Shown in pieces: positions 1-11,224 of a DNA stretch of 64,000 nucleotides (position 1 is its first letter; the number at the start of each line of letters is the position of its first letter). A program made the position numbers and the translations under genes. The notes beneath the pieces are model-generated. The model was not told where the DNA came from, searched no databases, and saw only the letters and a program-made list of their open reading frames with translations. The stretch covers positions 1-64,000 of the forward strand of contig CALAKU010000002.1 of assembly GCA_937922925.1 (NCBI GenBank). Direction: 5' to 3'. The DNA is from an uncultured Arenicella sp. GTDB lineage: Bacteria; Pseudomonadota; Gammaproteobacteria; Arenicellales; Arenicellaceae.

Positions 1-11
1 GAGGTCTTACT

Positions 12-1076
12 ATGCAATGCCAAAACAAAAACAAAATACGTTGCACCTACCTAGCGGCGTTTTTAATGATGAGTGTTTTTAGCTCTGGAACAGCCTTGAG
101 CCAGACAACAGCCTTGAGCGAAGAAACAGCCTTGAGCGAAGAAACAGCCTTGAGCGAAATAACAGCCTTGAGCGAAATAAAGGCCTTGAGCGAAGAAAGC
201 GAAAAATCCGCCGAAGCTCAAGAGCTCATTGCACTCGAAGCAAAGCTCGCCGAGGCCGAGCGTGAAGTGCCAAACCTCATTCAAGGCACAGAGAAAACCA
301 TTCGCTGGTTTAACGGTGAGCGCCGCAAAACACCGATATCGCTGGTATATTTGCATGGCTTCTCGGCAACACACAAAGAGATCAGCCCAGTCCCCGAGGC
401 CTTAGCCGACAAGTTGCAAGCCAATGTGTTTTTTAGCCGCCTTGCAGGCCATGGGCGCGACGACGATGCCATGCTTGAAGGCACTGTCTCTGCGTGGCTC
501 AACGACACCCGTGAAGCACTCGAAATCGCTCAACAAATCGGCGACAAAGTGATTCTGATCGGCACCTCCACTGGCGCCACATTATCAACCTGGTTGAGCG
601 CTCAAACAGGCACTGATAATGTAATCGCCAACATCATGGTATCGCCAAATTTTGGGGTTGCGAGCGACCAAGCCTGGATCATGCAAACATCCTTGGGCCT
701 GTGGTTAGTCAAAAAACTCAGTGGCGAATACCGAGGTTTTGAACCTCAAAACGAATACCATGCCAAATATTGGACCGAACGTTACCCGGTGGATGCCTTG
801 GTTCCCATGTTGGATTTAGTGGACATGGTTAACGAGATGGATAAATCCAGCATCACTATTCCACAAATGATGATTTACTCTCCCTTAGACCAAGTCATCA
901 ATGTTGAGAATGCTAAAAACACCTTAGCCAGCTTTAGTAACGCCGCCACTAAGGAGATCTTATATCAAGACAGCATAGACCCGGGCCATCACGTATTGTT
1001 CGGCTACGGCTCGCCCCCTGAACAAATAGATGAAGTGAGCGATTTTATGCTGAGTTTTGTCGGCCCTTATCGCTAA
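12..1076 (+). CDS. secreted/periplasmic alpha/beta hydrolase (esterase/lipase-like) with N-terminal TALSEE repeats
   Basis: Signal-peptide-like N-terminus; YLHGFSATHKE oxyanion-type motif, nucleophile elbow GTSTG, late His in PGHHVLFG. Confidence 0.75.
   Translation: MQCQNKNKIRCTYLAAFLMMSVFSSGTALSQTTALSEETALSEETALSEITALSEIKALSEESEKSAEAQELIALEAKLAEAEREVPNLIQGTEKTIRWFNGERRKTPISLVYLHGFSATHKEISPVPEALADKLQANVFFSRLAGHGRDDDAMLEGTVSAWLNDTREALEIAQQIGDKVILIGTSTGATLSTWLSAQTGTDNVIANIMVSPNFGVASDQAWIMQTSLGLWLVKKLSGEYRGFEPQNEYHAKYWTERYPVDALVPMLDLVDMVNEMDKSSITIPQMMIYSPLDQVINVENAKNTLASFSNAATKEILYQDSIDPGHHVLFGYGSPPEQIDEVSDFMLSFVGPYR
90..197 (+). repeat. in-frame 18-bp tandem repeat (consensus acagccttgagcgaagaa), about 6 units, encoding (TALSEE)n
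   Basis: Read directly: acagccttgagccagaca / acagccttgagcgaagaa x2 / acagccttgagcgaaata x2 / aaggccttgagcgaagaa. Confidence 0.95.
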
Positions 1077-1220
1077 AGGCCTTGGCGTAACGCTTTAACG
1101 CTGGCTGCTTCTATTTGCTGCTTCTTATCAAAACAGACCGAGCACTCTGAAAAGCCCAGAGGCAGTCTTTAACTGAGGCAAACTTTAAGTGCGGCGAGCT
1201 TGATGCAGCACTCTCGGATG

Positions 1221-2678
1221 CTATTCGGAACTCGTTTTAGGCTCGGTCTTACGGAAGTCAACATCGAGCTCGGCCGCTAAATACGCCAGCACTGCATACG
1301 CCGCTACGTTTTGCGCAAGTTCTCTTGGATCGATTTTGTCGAGTGTGTCGTCGGGCGTGTGGTGAAGATCAAAATAGTCCATCCCGTTTTGATTTAATCT
1401 AACGGTGGGTACGCCTTGCTCGGCCAGCGGAATAATATCAGGCCCACCGCCCGGCACCTCACTGCCGCCACGAACGATTCCAAGCGGCGCAATTACGTTA
1501 GCAATTGCGTCAATCGCGGGATTTGCGTCAGGATTGACGTTGGAAACGAATTGCCAAATCGATTCAGCACCGAAATCAGATTCGGTTGCTAATACGTGAT
1601 TGCTCAAAGCATCCGCGTGACGCTCAGCATAAGCCCGTGCACCCAATAGACCTACTTCTTCGGCGCCAAACATAACCACCCTTATGGTTCGTTTTGGCCG
1701 AACGGGTAACTGCGCAATCAGGGCGGCGGCAGCGGTCGTAATCGCAACCCCTGCACCGTCGTCGACGGCTCCGGTTCCTAAATCCCAACTGTCGAGATGC
1801 CCGCCAATCAACACAATCTCTTCGGGCTTTTCGCGTCCAACTAAATCCAAAATGACATTGCCGCTTGTGACGTCGCCTTTCCAGCGAGCGCCTGAGGAAA
1901 GCGACATTTTTAAGGGCTTGTTCAGGCGATGCAAACGGCGTAGATGATCGGCGTCTGGATTGGAAATCGCAATCACGGGAATCGAAGCCCACTTGCCATC
2001 GTTGGCACTCATCATGCCGGTGTGCGGAAAGCGGTGAGACTCCGAACCCACCGAGCGAATCACCAATGCTTTGGCATTGGCCCGCTCTGCATGTTGCCAA
2101 CCAATTCGGCGGCGTTGATTAGCCGGTGAGTAACCGGCCCCGGTTTGGCTTTTAACCACAAAGTCGCCATCGACAAAGGCGATCTTGCCTTTCAAAGCGC
2201 CGCTATCGACTTGCTCTAGCGCAGCAATATCTCGAAAATAAACCAGCGGCGCATTAATATCCGATTTACTGCGTGCCGATCCACCGAGCGCCGTGCCGTA
2301 CAGCTCTTGGTCATAGGGTTCGGTGAGCTTGATGTTTAAGTCACCGCGCTCCCAAAACGGCATGGTGAAGTCTTCCACGACAACTCGATCGAACTTGAGG
2401 TCTTGCCCAAGAGTAAGCCCCCACTCACGCGCTCTTTTTTCCGCTTCTGAACCGGCTAGCCTGGGGCCTACCTCAGTGGTAAGTGACTCGACAATTTGAT
2501 ACGCCAAGTCGCTCTCAAGGGCGTCTTGCATAAGTTGCTGACTGGACTCACGGAGCTGAGGGCTGAGCTCAGAGCTTGACTCCTCCTGCGCAGAGGTACT
2601 TAACGCTGTCGTTAATGCAAGGAAACATATGGCCACAAACCTAATAGCTAACCTAATAACTATAAGATTAGTACGCAT
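1221..2678 (-). CDS. M28 family metallopeptidase (carboxypeptidase Q-like, PA domain insert), exported
   Basis: GGHLDSWDLGTGAVDDGAGVAI and MFGAEEVGLLGARAY motifs; signal peptide from internal Met at 2678 (ORF opens to 2765). Confidence 0.85.
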   Translation of the reverse strand: MRTNLIVIRLAIRFVAICFLALTTALSTSAQEESSSELSPQLRESSQQLMQDALESDLAYQIVESLTTEVGPRLAGSEAEKRAREWGLTLGQDLKFDRVVVEDFTMPFWERGDLNIKLTEPYDQELYGTALGGSARSKSDINAPLVYFRDIAALEQVDSGALKGKIAFVDGDFVVKSQTGAGYSPANQRRRIGWQHAERANAKALVIRSVGSESHRFPHTGMMSANDGKWASIPVIAISNPDADHLRRLHRLNKPLKMSLSSGARWKGDVTSGNVILDLVGREKPEEIVLIGGHLDSWDLGTGAVDDGAGVAITTAAAALIAQLPVRPKRTIRVVMFGAEEVGLLGARAYAERHADALSNHVLATESDFGAESIWQFVSNVNPDANPAIDAIANVIAPLGIVRGGSEVPGGGPDIIPLAEQGVPTVRLNQNGMDYFDLHHTPDDTLDKIDPRELAQNVAAYAVLAYLAAELDVDFRKTEPKTSSE

Positions 2679-2783
2679 AAAACGAATACCGTTAAACTTC
2701 CTAGCAATAAAGCTCATACTAAAACACCTCTGAGAAAAGTTTAGGATATCGCTCACGTTAATCACCTTAAATTTATTTTACTG

Positions 2784-5700
2784 CTACTTTAGCCACACAC
2801 GGGCATTGCGAAACAAGCGCATCCAAGGGCTATATTCGCCCCACGACGAGTCTTGCCAAGAGTTTGTAACGGTTCTAAAAATGCGCTCGGGATGCGGCAT
2901 CATGATGGTTACACGACCATCGTCATTACTAAGCCCTGCCAAGCCATTAGGCGAGCCGTTAGGATTGGCTGGATACGCGTCAGTACTATTGCCTTGATAA
3001 TCCACATACGTCATCGCTAGATTCGATCCAGTTACCTCGGCTTGCTGAGCATCGTGATCAAACTCAGCTCGACCTTCGCCATGGGCAACTACTACAGGCA
3101 ATAATGAGCCTTGCATGCCGTCGAGTAAAATTGAATTACTGGATTCACCAATTTTCGACTGAACTAATCTCGCCTCGAACTGCTCAGAGGCATTGCGAAC
3201 AAAGTGAGGCCAGGTCTGTGCGCCAGGAATGATCGATTTTAAGTTAGACATCATCTGACATCCATTGCAGATACCCAAAGCGAAAGCATTGTCGCGTGCA
3301 AAATACGCAGCAAATTCATCATGTAATTTTGTATTAAATAGAATGGACTTGGCCCACCCCTCTCCGGCACCGAGAACATCGCCGTAAGAAAACCCACCAC
3401 AGGCCACTAATCCATTAAAGTCATGCAGGCTTTGCCGACCTTCGATTAAATCGGTCATGGTGACATCAATGGCATTAAAACCGGCTTGGCTGAACGCCGC
3501 TGCCATCTCCAACTGCCCATTAACGCCTTGCTCCCGCAAAATCGCAATGCTTGGCTTTGACTGGTGAATCCATGGAGCTGTTACATCGACTTTGGGGTCA
3601 AAGGTGAGCTTGCTAAACAAACCTGTATCGTTGGTATCAAGCAGACGCTCATATTCTTGATCCGCGCAATCAGGATTGTCACGAAGGCGTTGCATTTGAT
3701 AACTGGTTTCTGACCAAATTCGATGTAGCTCTACCCGCTTTCGGCTGATAACTGAGTCACCATTGACCTTGATATCAATCACATCACCAGCCGAAACTGC
3801 GCCGAGAGTGTGCCAGTTAGCGATGACATTATGTTTCGATAAAATGGATTCGACGGCCGCTCGATTATTGTCTGCGACTTGCACTACCACGCCCAATTCT
3901 TCGTTGAACAAGCTCGCCAGCGCCGACTCGCTCTGGACATCAATGTCGAGACCGCAGCGGCTGGCAAAAGCCATTTCACAGAGCGTGGCAATTAGCCCGC
4001 CATCTGAACGATCGTGATAGGCGAGCAGTAAACCGTCTCGCACACAATCTTGCAGGGCCATAAAACCATTTTTAAGAAGGCTAGCGTCATCAACATCGGC
4101 GGTAATTGCGCCCATTTGGTTATAGACCTGAGCCAAAATAGAGCCGCCCAAACGTTGTTTGTCACCACTTAAATCCAACAAGTAAAGCCCGGCTGAAAGC
4201 TCGACATCGAGTTGCGGAGTAAGGGTTTTCGCCACATCATCAACTGGTGCAAAAGCGCTTATCACGCAGGATACCGGCGCGGTCACTGAGCGCTCTTTAT
4301 CTCGCTCTTGCCAAACCGTTTTCATTGACATCGAGTCTTTACCAACCGGAATGGCGATACCAAGTTCTGGGCATAATTTCATGCCAATGGCTTCGACCGT
4401 AGCGTAGAGCGCGGCATCGTCTCCAGGATGCCCAGCCGCCGCCATCCAATTCGCCGATAACTTGACTTCATTGAGGCGACGTATGTTGGCCGCACCTAAA
4501 TTCGTTAAAGCCTCACCAATGGCCATGCGTCCACTCGCAGGTGCATTGACGCTGGCCAAGGGCGTTCTCTCGCCCATGGCCATGGCTTCGCCACTAAGGC
4601 CGGTGAACGCTGAGGTTGTTACGGCCACATCGGCCACGGGCACTTGCCAAGGGCCAACCATTTGGTCGCGCGCGATCATGCCAGTGATGCTGCGATCACC
4701 AATCGTAATCAAAAATGACTTATCGGCAACAGCCGGATGAGACAGCACTCGCTCTAGGGCTTGCTCCGCAACGATTGAATCAAGCTCAAGATCGGAGTAA
4801 GCGGAGTTTACAGAATTGACGTCGCGGAGCATTTTTGGCGGTTTGCCAAACAAGGTTTCCATCGGCAGATCAATCGGATTTTGCTGACGCTCAGTGCCGT
4901 CACTGAAATGCGCATCACTCACAATTAGGTGTTCATCTTCGGTCGCCTGACCCACAACGCAATACAAACAGCGCTCACGCGAACAGATCGCTTCAAACTC
5001 GGCCAATTGTTCTGGTGACACAGCCAAGGTGTAGCGCTCTTGTGCTTCATTACACCAGATTTGCATGGGACTCATGCCCGGTTCGTCGTTAAGCACATCA
5101 CGCAAATTGAAACGCCCACCACGACCGGCATCGCCTACTAGCTCTGGCAAAGCATTGCATAATCCTCCAGCGCCGATATCGTGAATGGAGATAATGGGAT
5201 TGTTCTCGCCCATGGCCCAACACGCGTCGATCACTTCTTGGCAACGGCGTTGCATCTCAGGGTTACCTCTTTGCACTGAGGCAAAATCTAAGGCCTGCGA
5301 GCTTTGTCCGGACGCGACACTCGAGGCGGCACCACCCCCCAAACCAATCAGCATGGCCGGCCCACCTAAAACAACAATGTAGGCCCCATCTGGAATTATG
5401 TTCTTGGCAACATGTTGCTCGCGTATATTGCCCATGCCGCCGGCGAGCATAATGGGTTTGTGATATCCCCTAACAGTGCCATCATCCAGAGACTGCTCGA
5501 AGGTGCGAAAATACCCAGCGATGTTCGGTCGCCCAAATTCATTATTAAACGAAGCACCACCAATCGGGCCCTCTAACATAATCTGCAACGGGGATGCGAT
5601 GCGCTGAGGTTTGGCCTCCTCGCCTTCCCAAGCTTTTGATGCGCCGGGGATACGCAGGTTCGACACCGAAAAACCCGTTAAACCAGCCTTGGGCTTAGAA

Positions 5701-6680
5701 CCGCGGCCGGTCGCACCCTCATCTCGAATCTCGCCACCTGAGCCGGTGGCCGCCCCCGGAAATGGTGAAATGGCCGTTGGATGATTATGGGTTTCAACTT
5801 TGCACAATATATGCACCGCCTCTTCGACACTCCCGTAGTGATGCGACTGCGTATCGGCAAAAAACCGATTGGCGACAGAACCTTGTAAAACCGAAGAGTT
5901 GTCTGAGTAAGCAACCAAGGTGCCTGCGTCATTTTGCATATGCGTCTCGCGAATCATGCGAAACAAAGAATGCTCCTTGGCTTGCCCGTCAATAATCCAA
6001 TCGGCATTAAATATTTTGTGGCGACAATGCTCAGAATTGACTTGCGCAAACATCATCAATTCAACATCCGTAGGGTTTTTATCAAGCGCTTGATATTGAT
6101 CAACCAAATAATCAATTTCATCGCTCGACAGAGCCAAGCCCAATTCGGTGTTTGCCCGCTCTAGCGCGCTTTTACCCTCGTCTAACAAAGGCACTTCATA
6201 AAGCGCCTGCGGTGCTTGTTGTTCAAACAAGGCTGATGCATCGGCGAGATCGAAGACCACAGATTCAATCATCGGGTCGTGCAATAGTTCACTTACGCTT
6301 TGGAGCTGCGCTTGACTAAGCGGCTCTGACGCATTGACAAAGTAGGCAATGCCGCGCTCTATTCGTTTAATACTATCCAGTGCGCAGTGATGGGCGATAT
6401 CAGTTGCCTTAGTTGACCATGGCGAAATGGTTCCGATTCGGGGGATAACATAAATACGTTGGCCATGATGTTCTACCTCGGCCATTTTTGGCCCGTATTG
6501 CAACAAGCGCTCAAGCTTTTCTTGATCTTGGTGATTTAACTCAGCGCCCTCTTCCAAGTGCACCAAATGCTGGTATTCGCTATCAATGGTTTGGATCGTA
6601 GTGACGCGATGCTGAGCCTGTTGCCTCAGCTTGTCGTTACGAAATGCGGAGAGAGCCTGACTGCCTCGAATTCGCAGCAT
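2784..6680 (-). CDS. purL: phosphoribosylformylglycinamidine synthase
   Basis: 1298 aa single-chain PurL; VETHNHPTAISPFPGAATGSGGEIRDEGATGRGSKP and C-terminal glutaminase GICNGCQMMSNL. Confidence 0.98.
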   Translation of the reverse strand: MLRIRGSQALSAFRNDKLRQQAQHRVTTIQTIDSEYQHLVHLEEGAELNHQDQEKLERLLQYGPKMAEVEHHGQRIYVIPRIGTISPWSTKATDIAHHCALDSIKRIERGIAYFVNASEPLSQAQLQSVSELLHDPMIESVVFDLADASALFEQQAPQALYEVPLLDEGKSALERANTELGLALSSDEIDYLVDQYQALDKNPTDVELMMFAQVNSEHCRHKIFNADWIIDGQAKEHSLFRMIRETHMQNDAGTLVAYSDNSSVLQGSVANRFFADTQSHHYGSVEEAVHILCKVETHNHPTAISPFPGAATGSGGEIRDEGATGRGSKPKAGLTGFSVSNLRIPGASKAWEGEEAKPQRIASPLQIMLEGPIGGASFNNEFGRPNIAGYFRTFEQSLDDGTVRGYHKPIMLAGGMGNIREQHVAKNIIPDGAYIVVLGGPAMLIGLGGGAASSVASGQSSQALDFASVQRGNPEMQRRCQEVIDACWAMGENNPIISIHDIGAGGLCNALPELVGDAGRGGRFNLRDVLNDEPGMSPMQIWCNEAQERYTLAVSPEQLAEFEAICSRERCLYCVVGQATEDEHLIVSDAHFSDGTERQQNPIDLPMETLFGKPPKMLRDVNSVNSAYSDLELDSIVAEQALERVLSHPAVADKSFLITIGDRSITGMIARDQMVGPWQVPVADVAVTTSAFTGLSGEAMAMGERTPLASVNAPASGRMAIGEALTNLGAANIRRLNEVKLSANWMAAAGHPGDDAALYATVEAIGMKLCPELGIAIPVGKDSMSMKTVWQERDKERSVTAPVSCVISAFAPVDDVAKTLTPQLDVELSAGLYLLDLSGDKQRLGGSILAQVYNQMGAITADVDDASLLKNGFMALQDCVRDGLLLAYHDRSDGGLIATLCEMAFASRCGLDIDVQSESALASLFNEELGVVVQVADNNRAAVESILSKHNVIANWHTLGAVSAGDVIDIKVNGDSVISRKRVELHRIWSETSYQMQRLRDNPDCADQEYERLLDTNDTGLFSKLTFDPKVDVTAPWIHQSKPSIAILREQGVNGQLEMAAAFSQAGFNAIDVTMTDLIEGRQSLHDFNGLVACGGFSYGDVLGAGEGWAKSILFNTKLHDEFAAYFARDNAFALGICNGCQMMSNLKSIIPGAQTWPHFVRNASEQFEARLVQSKIGESSNSILLDGMQGSLLPVVVAHGEGRAEFDHDAQQAEVTGSNLAMTYVDYQGNSTDAYPANPNGSPNGLAGLSNDDGRVTIMMPHPERIFRTVTNSWQDSSWGEYSPWMRLFRNARVWLK

Positions 6681-6905
6681 GATGATTTATCTGTAATTAC
6701 GGAGCCATCATTGCGTTGGTTTGGCTGACTAAGGCAGCGCAACCACAATGCTACTCCTGTGTTAAAAAACGACGCCAATTTAGCTATGGCAAAACTGGCA
6801 TTAAATATCTAATTACGGTTGCGTTTAAAACGGTCTGGCAAACAGGACGATCTAATACACACTCCAGCAAACAATCTAGACTGAGACGGCCGAGGTTTAA
6901 TCGCT

Positions 6906-7616
6906 CTAAAGTTGTAAACCTAATCGAGCCGCGACTTGCTCATAAGCTTCAACCACACCACCGAGACCTTTGCGAAATCGATCTTTGTCTAGCTTTTCAC
7001 GCGTCTTCGCATCCCAAATCCGGCAGCCATCAGGCGTAAATTCATCACCCAAATAAAGTGTCTCACCTTGGCGGCCAAACTCGAGCTTAAAGTCCACGAG
7101 AATCATATTGGCATCGGCAAACAACTTACCCAATATTTTGTTTACTTCAAAGGTGCGCGCTTTCATAAACGCGACTGCGTCGGCATCTGCCCACCCAAAC
7201 GACTCAATGTGGTACTCATTGATCATTGGGTCGTGCAAAGCATCGTTTTTAAGAAAAAACTCAAACGTTGGTGGCGCCAGATCAGTACCATCTTCGATCC
7301 CTAAGCGACGCGTCATTGAACCAGAGGCGATGTTTCTCACCACACATTCAATCGGGAACATCTCCAATTTACGAACCAAGGCTTCGTCATCCGACAAGAG
7401 TTCTAAAAAATGCGTTTTAACCCCCTGGCTCTCAAGATGTTGCATGATAAATGCATTGAACTTGTTGTTAACCACGCCTTTACGATCCAAAGACTCCATT
7501 TTTTCGCCGTCGAACGCCGATGTGTCATCTCGAAACTTAAGAATAAGAGCGTCGTCGCGCTCACAACGATAGACCGATTTGGCTTTGCCGCTGTAAAGTT
7601 CTTCACCACGTAGCAT
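6906..7616 (-). CDS. purC: phosphoribosylaminoimidazole-succinocarboxamide synthase
   Basis: [30 protein letters not shown]...[23 protein letters not shown] synthetase motifs. Confidence 0.97.
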   Translation of the reverse strand: MLRGEELYSGKAKSVYRCERDDALILKFRDDTSAFDGEKMESLDRKGVVNNKFNAFIMQHLESQGVKTHFLELLSDDEALVRKLEMFPIECVVRNIASGSMTRRLGIEDGTDLAPPTFEFFLKNDALHDPMINEYHIESFGWADADAVAFMKARTFEVNKILGKLFADANMILVDFKLEFGRQGETLYLGDEFTPDGCRIWDAKTREKLDKDRFRKGLGGVVEAYEQVAARLGLQL

Positions 7617-7636
7617 ATAGTCAATCCTCTTTAGAT

Positions 7637-8389
7637 TTAATTGTTGAGAATTCGCTTATAAACATCATTGCTAAACTCGCTGCCAACTTCGTCTCCGGCT
7701 CGGTTTAACACTTGCACAAAACTGACACCCCGGCGTTCAGCAACTTGCAAGGCGCAATAATCGCTGCCTCGGCTTTTATCACGAGTAAAAATTGACCAGC
7801 CACCAGACCTCGACACTTTGGGCGCGGTTTCTAAAGCCCCGCAACCAATAGAGAATCGCCCGGCGCTCTTATTTCGGGTAAACACAGTAATATCAGAGCG
7901 CTTAAGATTATTGGTTAAAAACTCCCAAGCAACATCAAAATCCGCGTCGATGCTTAAGCGGGAGGCGCCATTGTCTTCAATCACTCGCGCGCTTGGCGTT
8001 GCTTTTTGAGTGTCGCTTTCACTGAGCGAAGTTGAACTATTAGTTTGAGCCCGCTGCCCGTCTCCATCGACTGCGCCGCCAGCGCCGCTTAAACCGCCAC
8101 CTTGGGCTAGCACGCTGGTTTGCGAACCAGGATCATCTGATTCGACAACAGCAAGCCCACCTGAGCCGGCTGCCGTTTGTGACACCGTGCCAGAGCTTAC
8201 CTGCGGAGCCGGATCGGCCTGCGAACTCGGCTTAATTAGGGGCGGCAACGATTTCGCCGATTTGTAGTCAACACTGCGATCGACCGTATCTACCGTCCGC
8301 CCGGCGCAAGCCACTAATACGAACGCTAGCAAGCCCAATGTTGTTATTTTTATACAGCGTGTTAGTGAGTAACATAAATGAATGGCCAT
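7637..8389 (-). CDS. bamC: BamC/NlpB-like outer membrane assembly lipoprotein
   Basis: Lipobox [21 protein letters not shown] segment similar to the BamC N-terminus; located downstream of dapA as in other gammaproteobacteria. Confidence 0.7.
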   Translation of the reverse strand: MAIHLCYSLTRCIKITTLGLLAFVLVACAGRTVDTVDRSVDYKSAKSLPPLIKPSSQADPAPQVSSGTVSQTAAGSGGLAVVESDDPGSQTSVLAQGGGLSGAGGAVDGDGQRAQTNSSTSLSESDTQKATPSARVIEDNGASRLSIDADFDVAWEFLTNNLKRSDITVFTRNKSAGRFSIGCGALETAPKVSRSGGWSIFTRDKSRGSDYCALQVAERRGVSFVQVLNRAGDEVGSEFSNDVYKRILNN

Positions 8390-8605
8390 TGTTTTCCTCG
8401 AGAATCCAACTTCGGTATCTTGACACGTATTACAATCATAATCAGAGACCGGTCAGTCTCTAAAAGCGTTTGTTCAGCTTAAAAAAAGCAGAGCAACAAC
8501 TATTAATTAGTACCTGTTTGATCAGTGCTTATTAATAGTGGTACTCAGAGTGAATAAGCTGGTTTCAAAAGCCGTTAGCGCGTCTAGATACAGAGTGAGC
8601 CAGTG

Positions 8606-9496
8606 TTAGTTTTTATCAATAACGTCGGCGCTCTGCATCGCGTTATCAATCGCTTGATAATGCTGCGGGCTAACCGGCGTTAAAGGCAATCTCAATGTGT
8701 TGTAAGTATAGCCCATTTTAGCCACGGCATACTTAACTGGAATCGGATTCGATTCAACAAATAGTGCTTCGTGTAAGCCCCGCAACTTAGCATCCAAGGT
8801 TTCAGCCAGTTCAAAATTACCTTGCAAAGCAGCTTCGCACATTTGACTCATTAGCCCAGGCGCGACGTTGGCGGTCACTGAGATATCCCCTTTTGCACCT
8901 AAACGCATGTATTCCAGGGCGGTCGGGTCATCGCCAGACAGTATGGCTATCTTATGCCCACACAAATCCAATAATTCTTTGCCTCGAGCGAGGTCTCCCG
9001 TCGCATCTTTGCAGCCTACAATGTTATCAATATCGGCGAGCCGAGCCACGGTGTCGTTGCTCATGTCGGCTACGGTGCGGCCCGGCACGTTGTACAAAAT
9101 TTGAGGAATCGCGACCGCATCGGCTAGGGTTTTAAAGTGTTGATATAACCCTTCCTGAGTCGGCTTGTTGTAATACGGAACCACCGAAAGCGCTGCATCA
9201 GCACCGCATTCGTGAGCTAGCTTGGTCAGGTGGGTTGCTTCGCGCGTGGAATTCGCACCTGTGCCAGCAATAACCGGCACGCGTTTTTTAACTACCTCAA
9301 CGGTGTGCTCAATCACTCGAAGGTGCTCATCCACATCCAAGGTTGCCGATTCACCTGTCGTGCCAACCGAAACAATACCGTGTGTCCCGCTGGCAATATG
9401 GAAATCCAACAAACGCGTTAGCGCATCGTAGTCGATTTGCTTATCGCTCTGCATTGGCGTAATTAAGGCAACTAAACTACCTTGGAGATCGATCAT
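8606..9496 (-). CDS. dapA: 4-hydroxy-tetrahydrodipicolinate synthase
   Basis: GTTGESATL, ILYNVPGRTVADM, VGCKDATGD motifs. Confidence 0.97.
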   Translation of the reverse strand: MIDLQGSLVALITPMQSDKQIDYDALTRLLDFHIASGTHGIVSVGTTGESATLDVDEHLRVIEHTVEVVKKRVPVIAGTGANSTREATHLTKLAHECGADAALSVVPYYNKPTQEGLYQHFKTLADAVAIPQILYNVPGRTVADMSNDTVARLADIDNIVGCKDATGDLARGKELLDLCGHKIAILSGDDPTALEYMRLGAKGDISVTANVAPGLMSQMCEAALQGNFELAETLDAKLRGLHEALFVESNPIPVKYAVAKMGYTYNTLRLPLTPVSPQHYQAIDNAMQSADVIDKN

Positions 9497-9556
9497 AGCT
9501 TGATGACGCTTTTAGGGCGTTAGTGAGAGGCCACCATTGAAAACAACGGCGGAAAT

Positions 9557-10390
9557 TTATTTGGCAGAATCATGACTGGTTTGATCATCGTCATCAATTC
9601 CAATTTCGTTTGTTTCTTTGCTCGTGTCGCCGCGTTGTAACAAATAGGCGATTACGCCACTGAGCATATAGGCCGAGCCTATGGTCAGAAACGCCACTGG
9701 CGGATCCAAGTAGACAATGGCGATAATCAATACCGTGACAATTAAGCCAACAAAAGGGATTTTATCGCGTAATTCAAAATCTTTAAATGATCGATAGCGG
9801 ATATTGCTCACCATCGCCAATGCCATCAAGATCATTAAAATTGCGAACACCACTTTAAGTTCCAAGGCACTAAAACCATAATCAACACACACCCAGATAC
9901 TAGTGGCAATCATCCCGGCGGCACCAGGGCTGGGCACACCAGTAAAGTGTTTTTTGTCGCTGGACTTGGCCACATTAAAACGAGCAAGTCTGAGAGCTGC
10001 GCAGGCGATGTAGACAAAAGCAACCAAGCTTCCGAAGCGGCCTAGGTCTGTTAAGGCATACTGAAATAAAACCAGCGCTGGCGCGACACCAAAAGAAACC
10101 ATGTCCGAGAGGCTATCAAGTTGAGAACCAAATTCGCTTTGAGTGTTGGTTAAACGAGCCAAACGCCCGTCGATAATATCCATTAGCATAGCGGCATAAA
10201 TGGCCAAACAAGCGGCCTCAAAATTACCGGCATGTGCTTGCATGATGGCGTAAAACCCAGCGAATAAGCCAGCCATTGTGAACAAGCTGGGTAGTATAAA
10301 AAAACCCTTGGCGGGCTTTCGGCTGGTCAAGTCCGCAACACTCTCATTTTGTGCATCAACAGACTGAAGGTTAGGCTTTTTTGCGCTCAT
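9557..10390 (-). CDS. pssA: CDP-diacylglycerol--serine O-phosphatidyltransferase
   Basis: Multi-TM; DIIDGRLARLTNTQSEFGSQLDSLSDMVSFG CDP-alcohol phosphotransferase motif. ORF opens to 10408. Confidence 0.93.
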   Translation of the reverse strand: MSAKKPNLQSVDAQNESVADLTSRKPAKGFFILPSLFTMAGLFAGFYAIMQAHAGNFEAACLAIYAAMLMDIIDGRLARLTNTQSEFGSQLDSLSDMVSFGVAPALVLFQYALTDLGRFGSLVAFVYIACAALRLARFNVAKSSDKKHFTGVPSPGAAGMIATSIWVCVDYGFSALELKVVFAILMILMALAMVSNIRYRSFKDFELRDKIPFVGLIVTVLIIAIVYLDPPVAFLTIGSAYMLSGVIAYLLQRGDTSKETNEIGIDDDDQTSHDSAK

Positions 10391-10720
10391 AAACTTAGTA
10401 TAACCCATCCTTTAAATCGTCGCGTAACAGCCTGAACGCGTTTTATTTTTCGGCGTTTAAACGGTACCCGTTAATCCATTAAAGCCTTATCCTGCACGCT
10501 CGCTGCTATCGAGCAAGATTTTGACAAATGCCCCTATAGACAAGCGCCACATAATTTATATTCCAGATGAGACCTTATCGCCCAAGGCAACTTGAGTTTC
10601 AAATCCCACTGGTACTCAGCCTTCTCGGAGCTGATCCCTTCTCGGGCAATGTAACGGACATGAATCGATTTTATTCGTATTCGCTTAAAGTGCTTTCTTA
10701 TAGTGCTTTCTAAAGTACCT

Positions 10721-11215
10721 TTAAGACACAGTGAGCGCATCGGTACCGGATGACAATCCAATAACACCGGAGCGAGCGACTTCTGTGATAGTGGTCTGAC
10801 TCAAACTGCGCAGCAATTCATCAATTTTTTCGCTGCTTCCACTCATTTGAACAATAAATGTGGTTTTAGCGACCGTGATTAACTCCCCATTGAACGCTTC
10901 CACTACTCGCTCAAGATCGGCAATTTGATCATCAACAACCTCGACTTTGGCCAGCATCACCTCGCGTTCGAGATGACCGCCTATGGTGATGTCATGTAAG
11001 GCCGCGACATCGACCAACTTGTTTAACTGCTTTTCAATTTGGTCGATCTTACGATCGTCGCCCACCGTCACTATTGTCATACGAGACAAAGTGGGGTCAT
11101 TGGTTGGAGCAACCGTTAACGACTCTATGTTGTAGCCTCGGGCAGAAAACAAACCGGATACACGCGACAATGCGCCAGATTCGTTTTCAAGCAAAATAGA
11201 AATAATATGTCTCAT
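10721..11215 (-). CDS. ilvH: acetolactate synthase small subunit
   Basis: N-terminal ACT domain: MRHIISILLENESGALSRVSGLFSARGYNIESLTV. Confidence 0.95.
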   Translation of the reverse strand: MRHIISILLENESGALSRVSGLFSARGYNIESLTVAPTNDPTLSRMTIVTVGDDRKIDQIEKQLNKLVDVAALHDITIGGHLEREVMLAKVEVVDDQIADLERVVEAFNGELITVAKTTFIVQMSGSSEKIDELLRSLSQTTITEVARSGVIGLSSGTDALTVS

Positions 11216-11224
11216 ACTGCGCCT

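Noticed and set aside
63-374. Antisense 103 aa ORF rich in FAQGC repeats
   Set aside because: Exact complement of the 18-bp TALSEE repeat inside a well-supported sense CDS.
10534-10767. 77 aa minus-strand ORF between pssA and ilvH
   Set aside because: Overlaps the ilvH 3' end, no recognisable domain or good ribosome-binding context; probably spurious.
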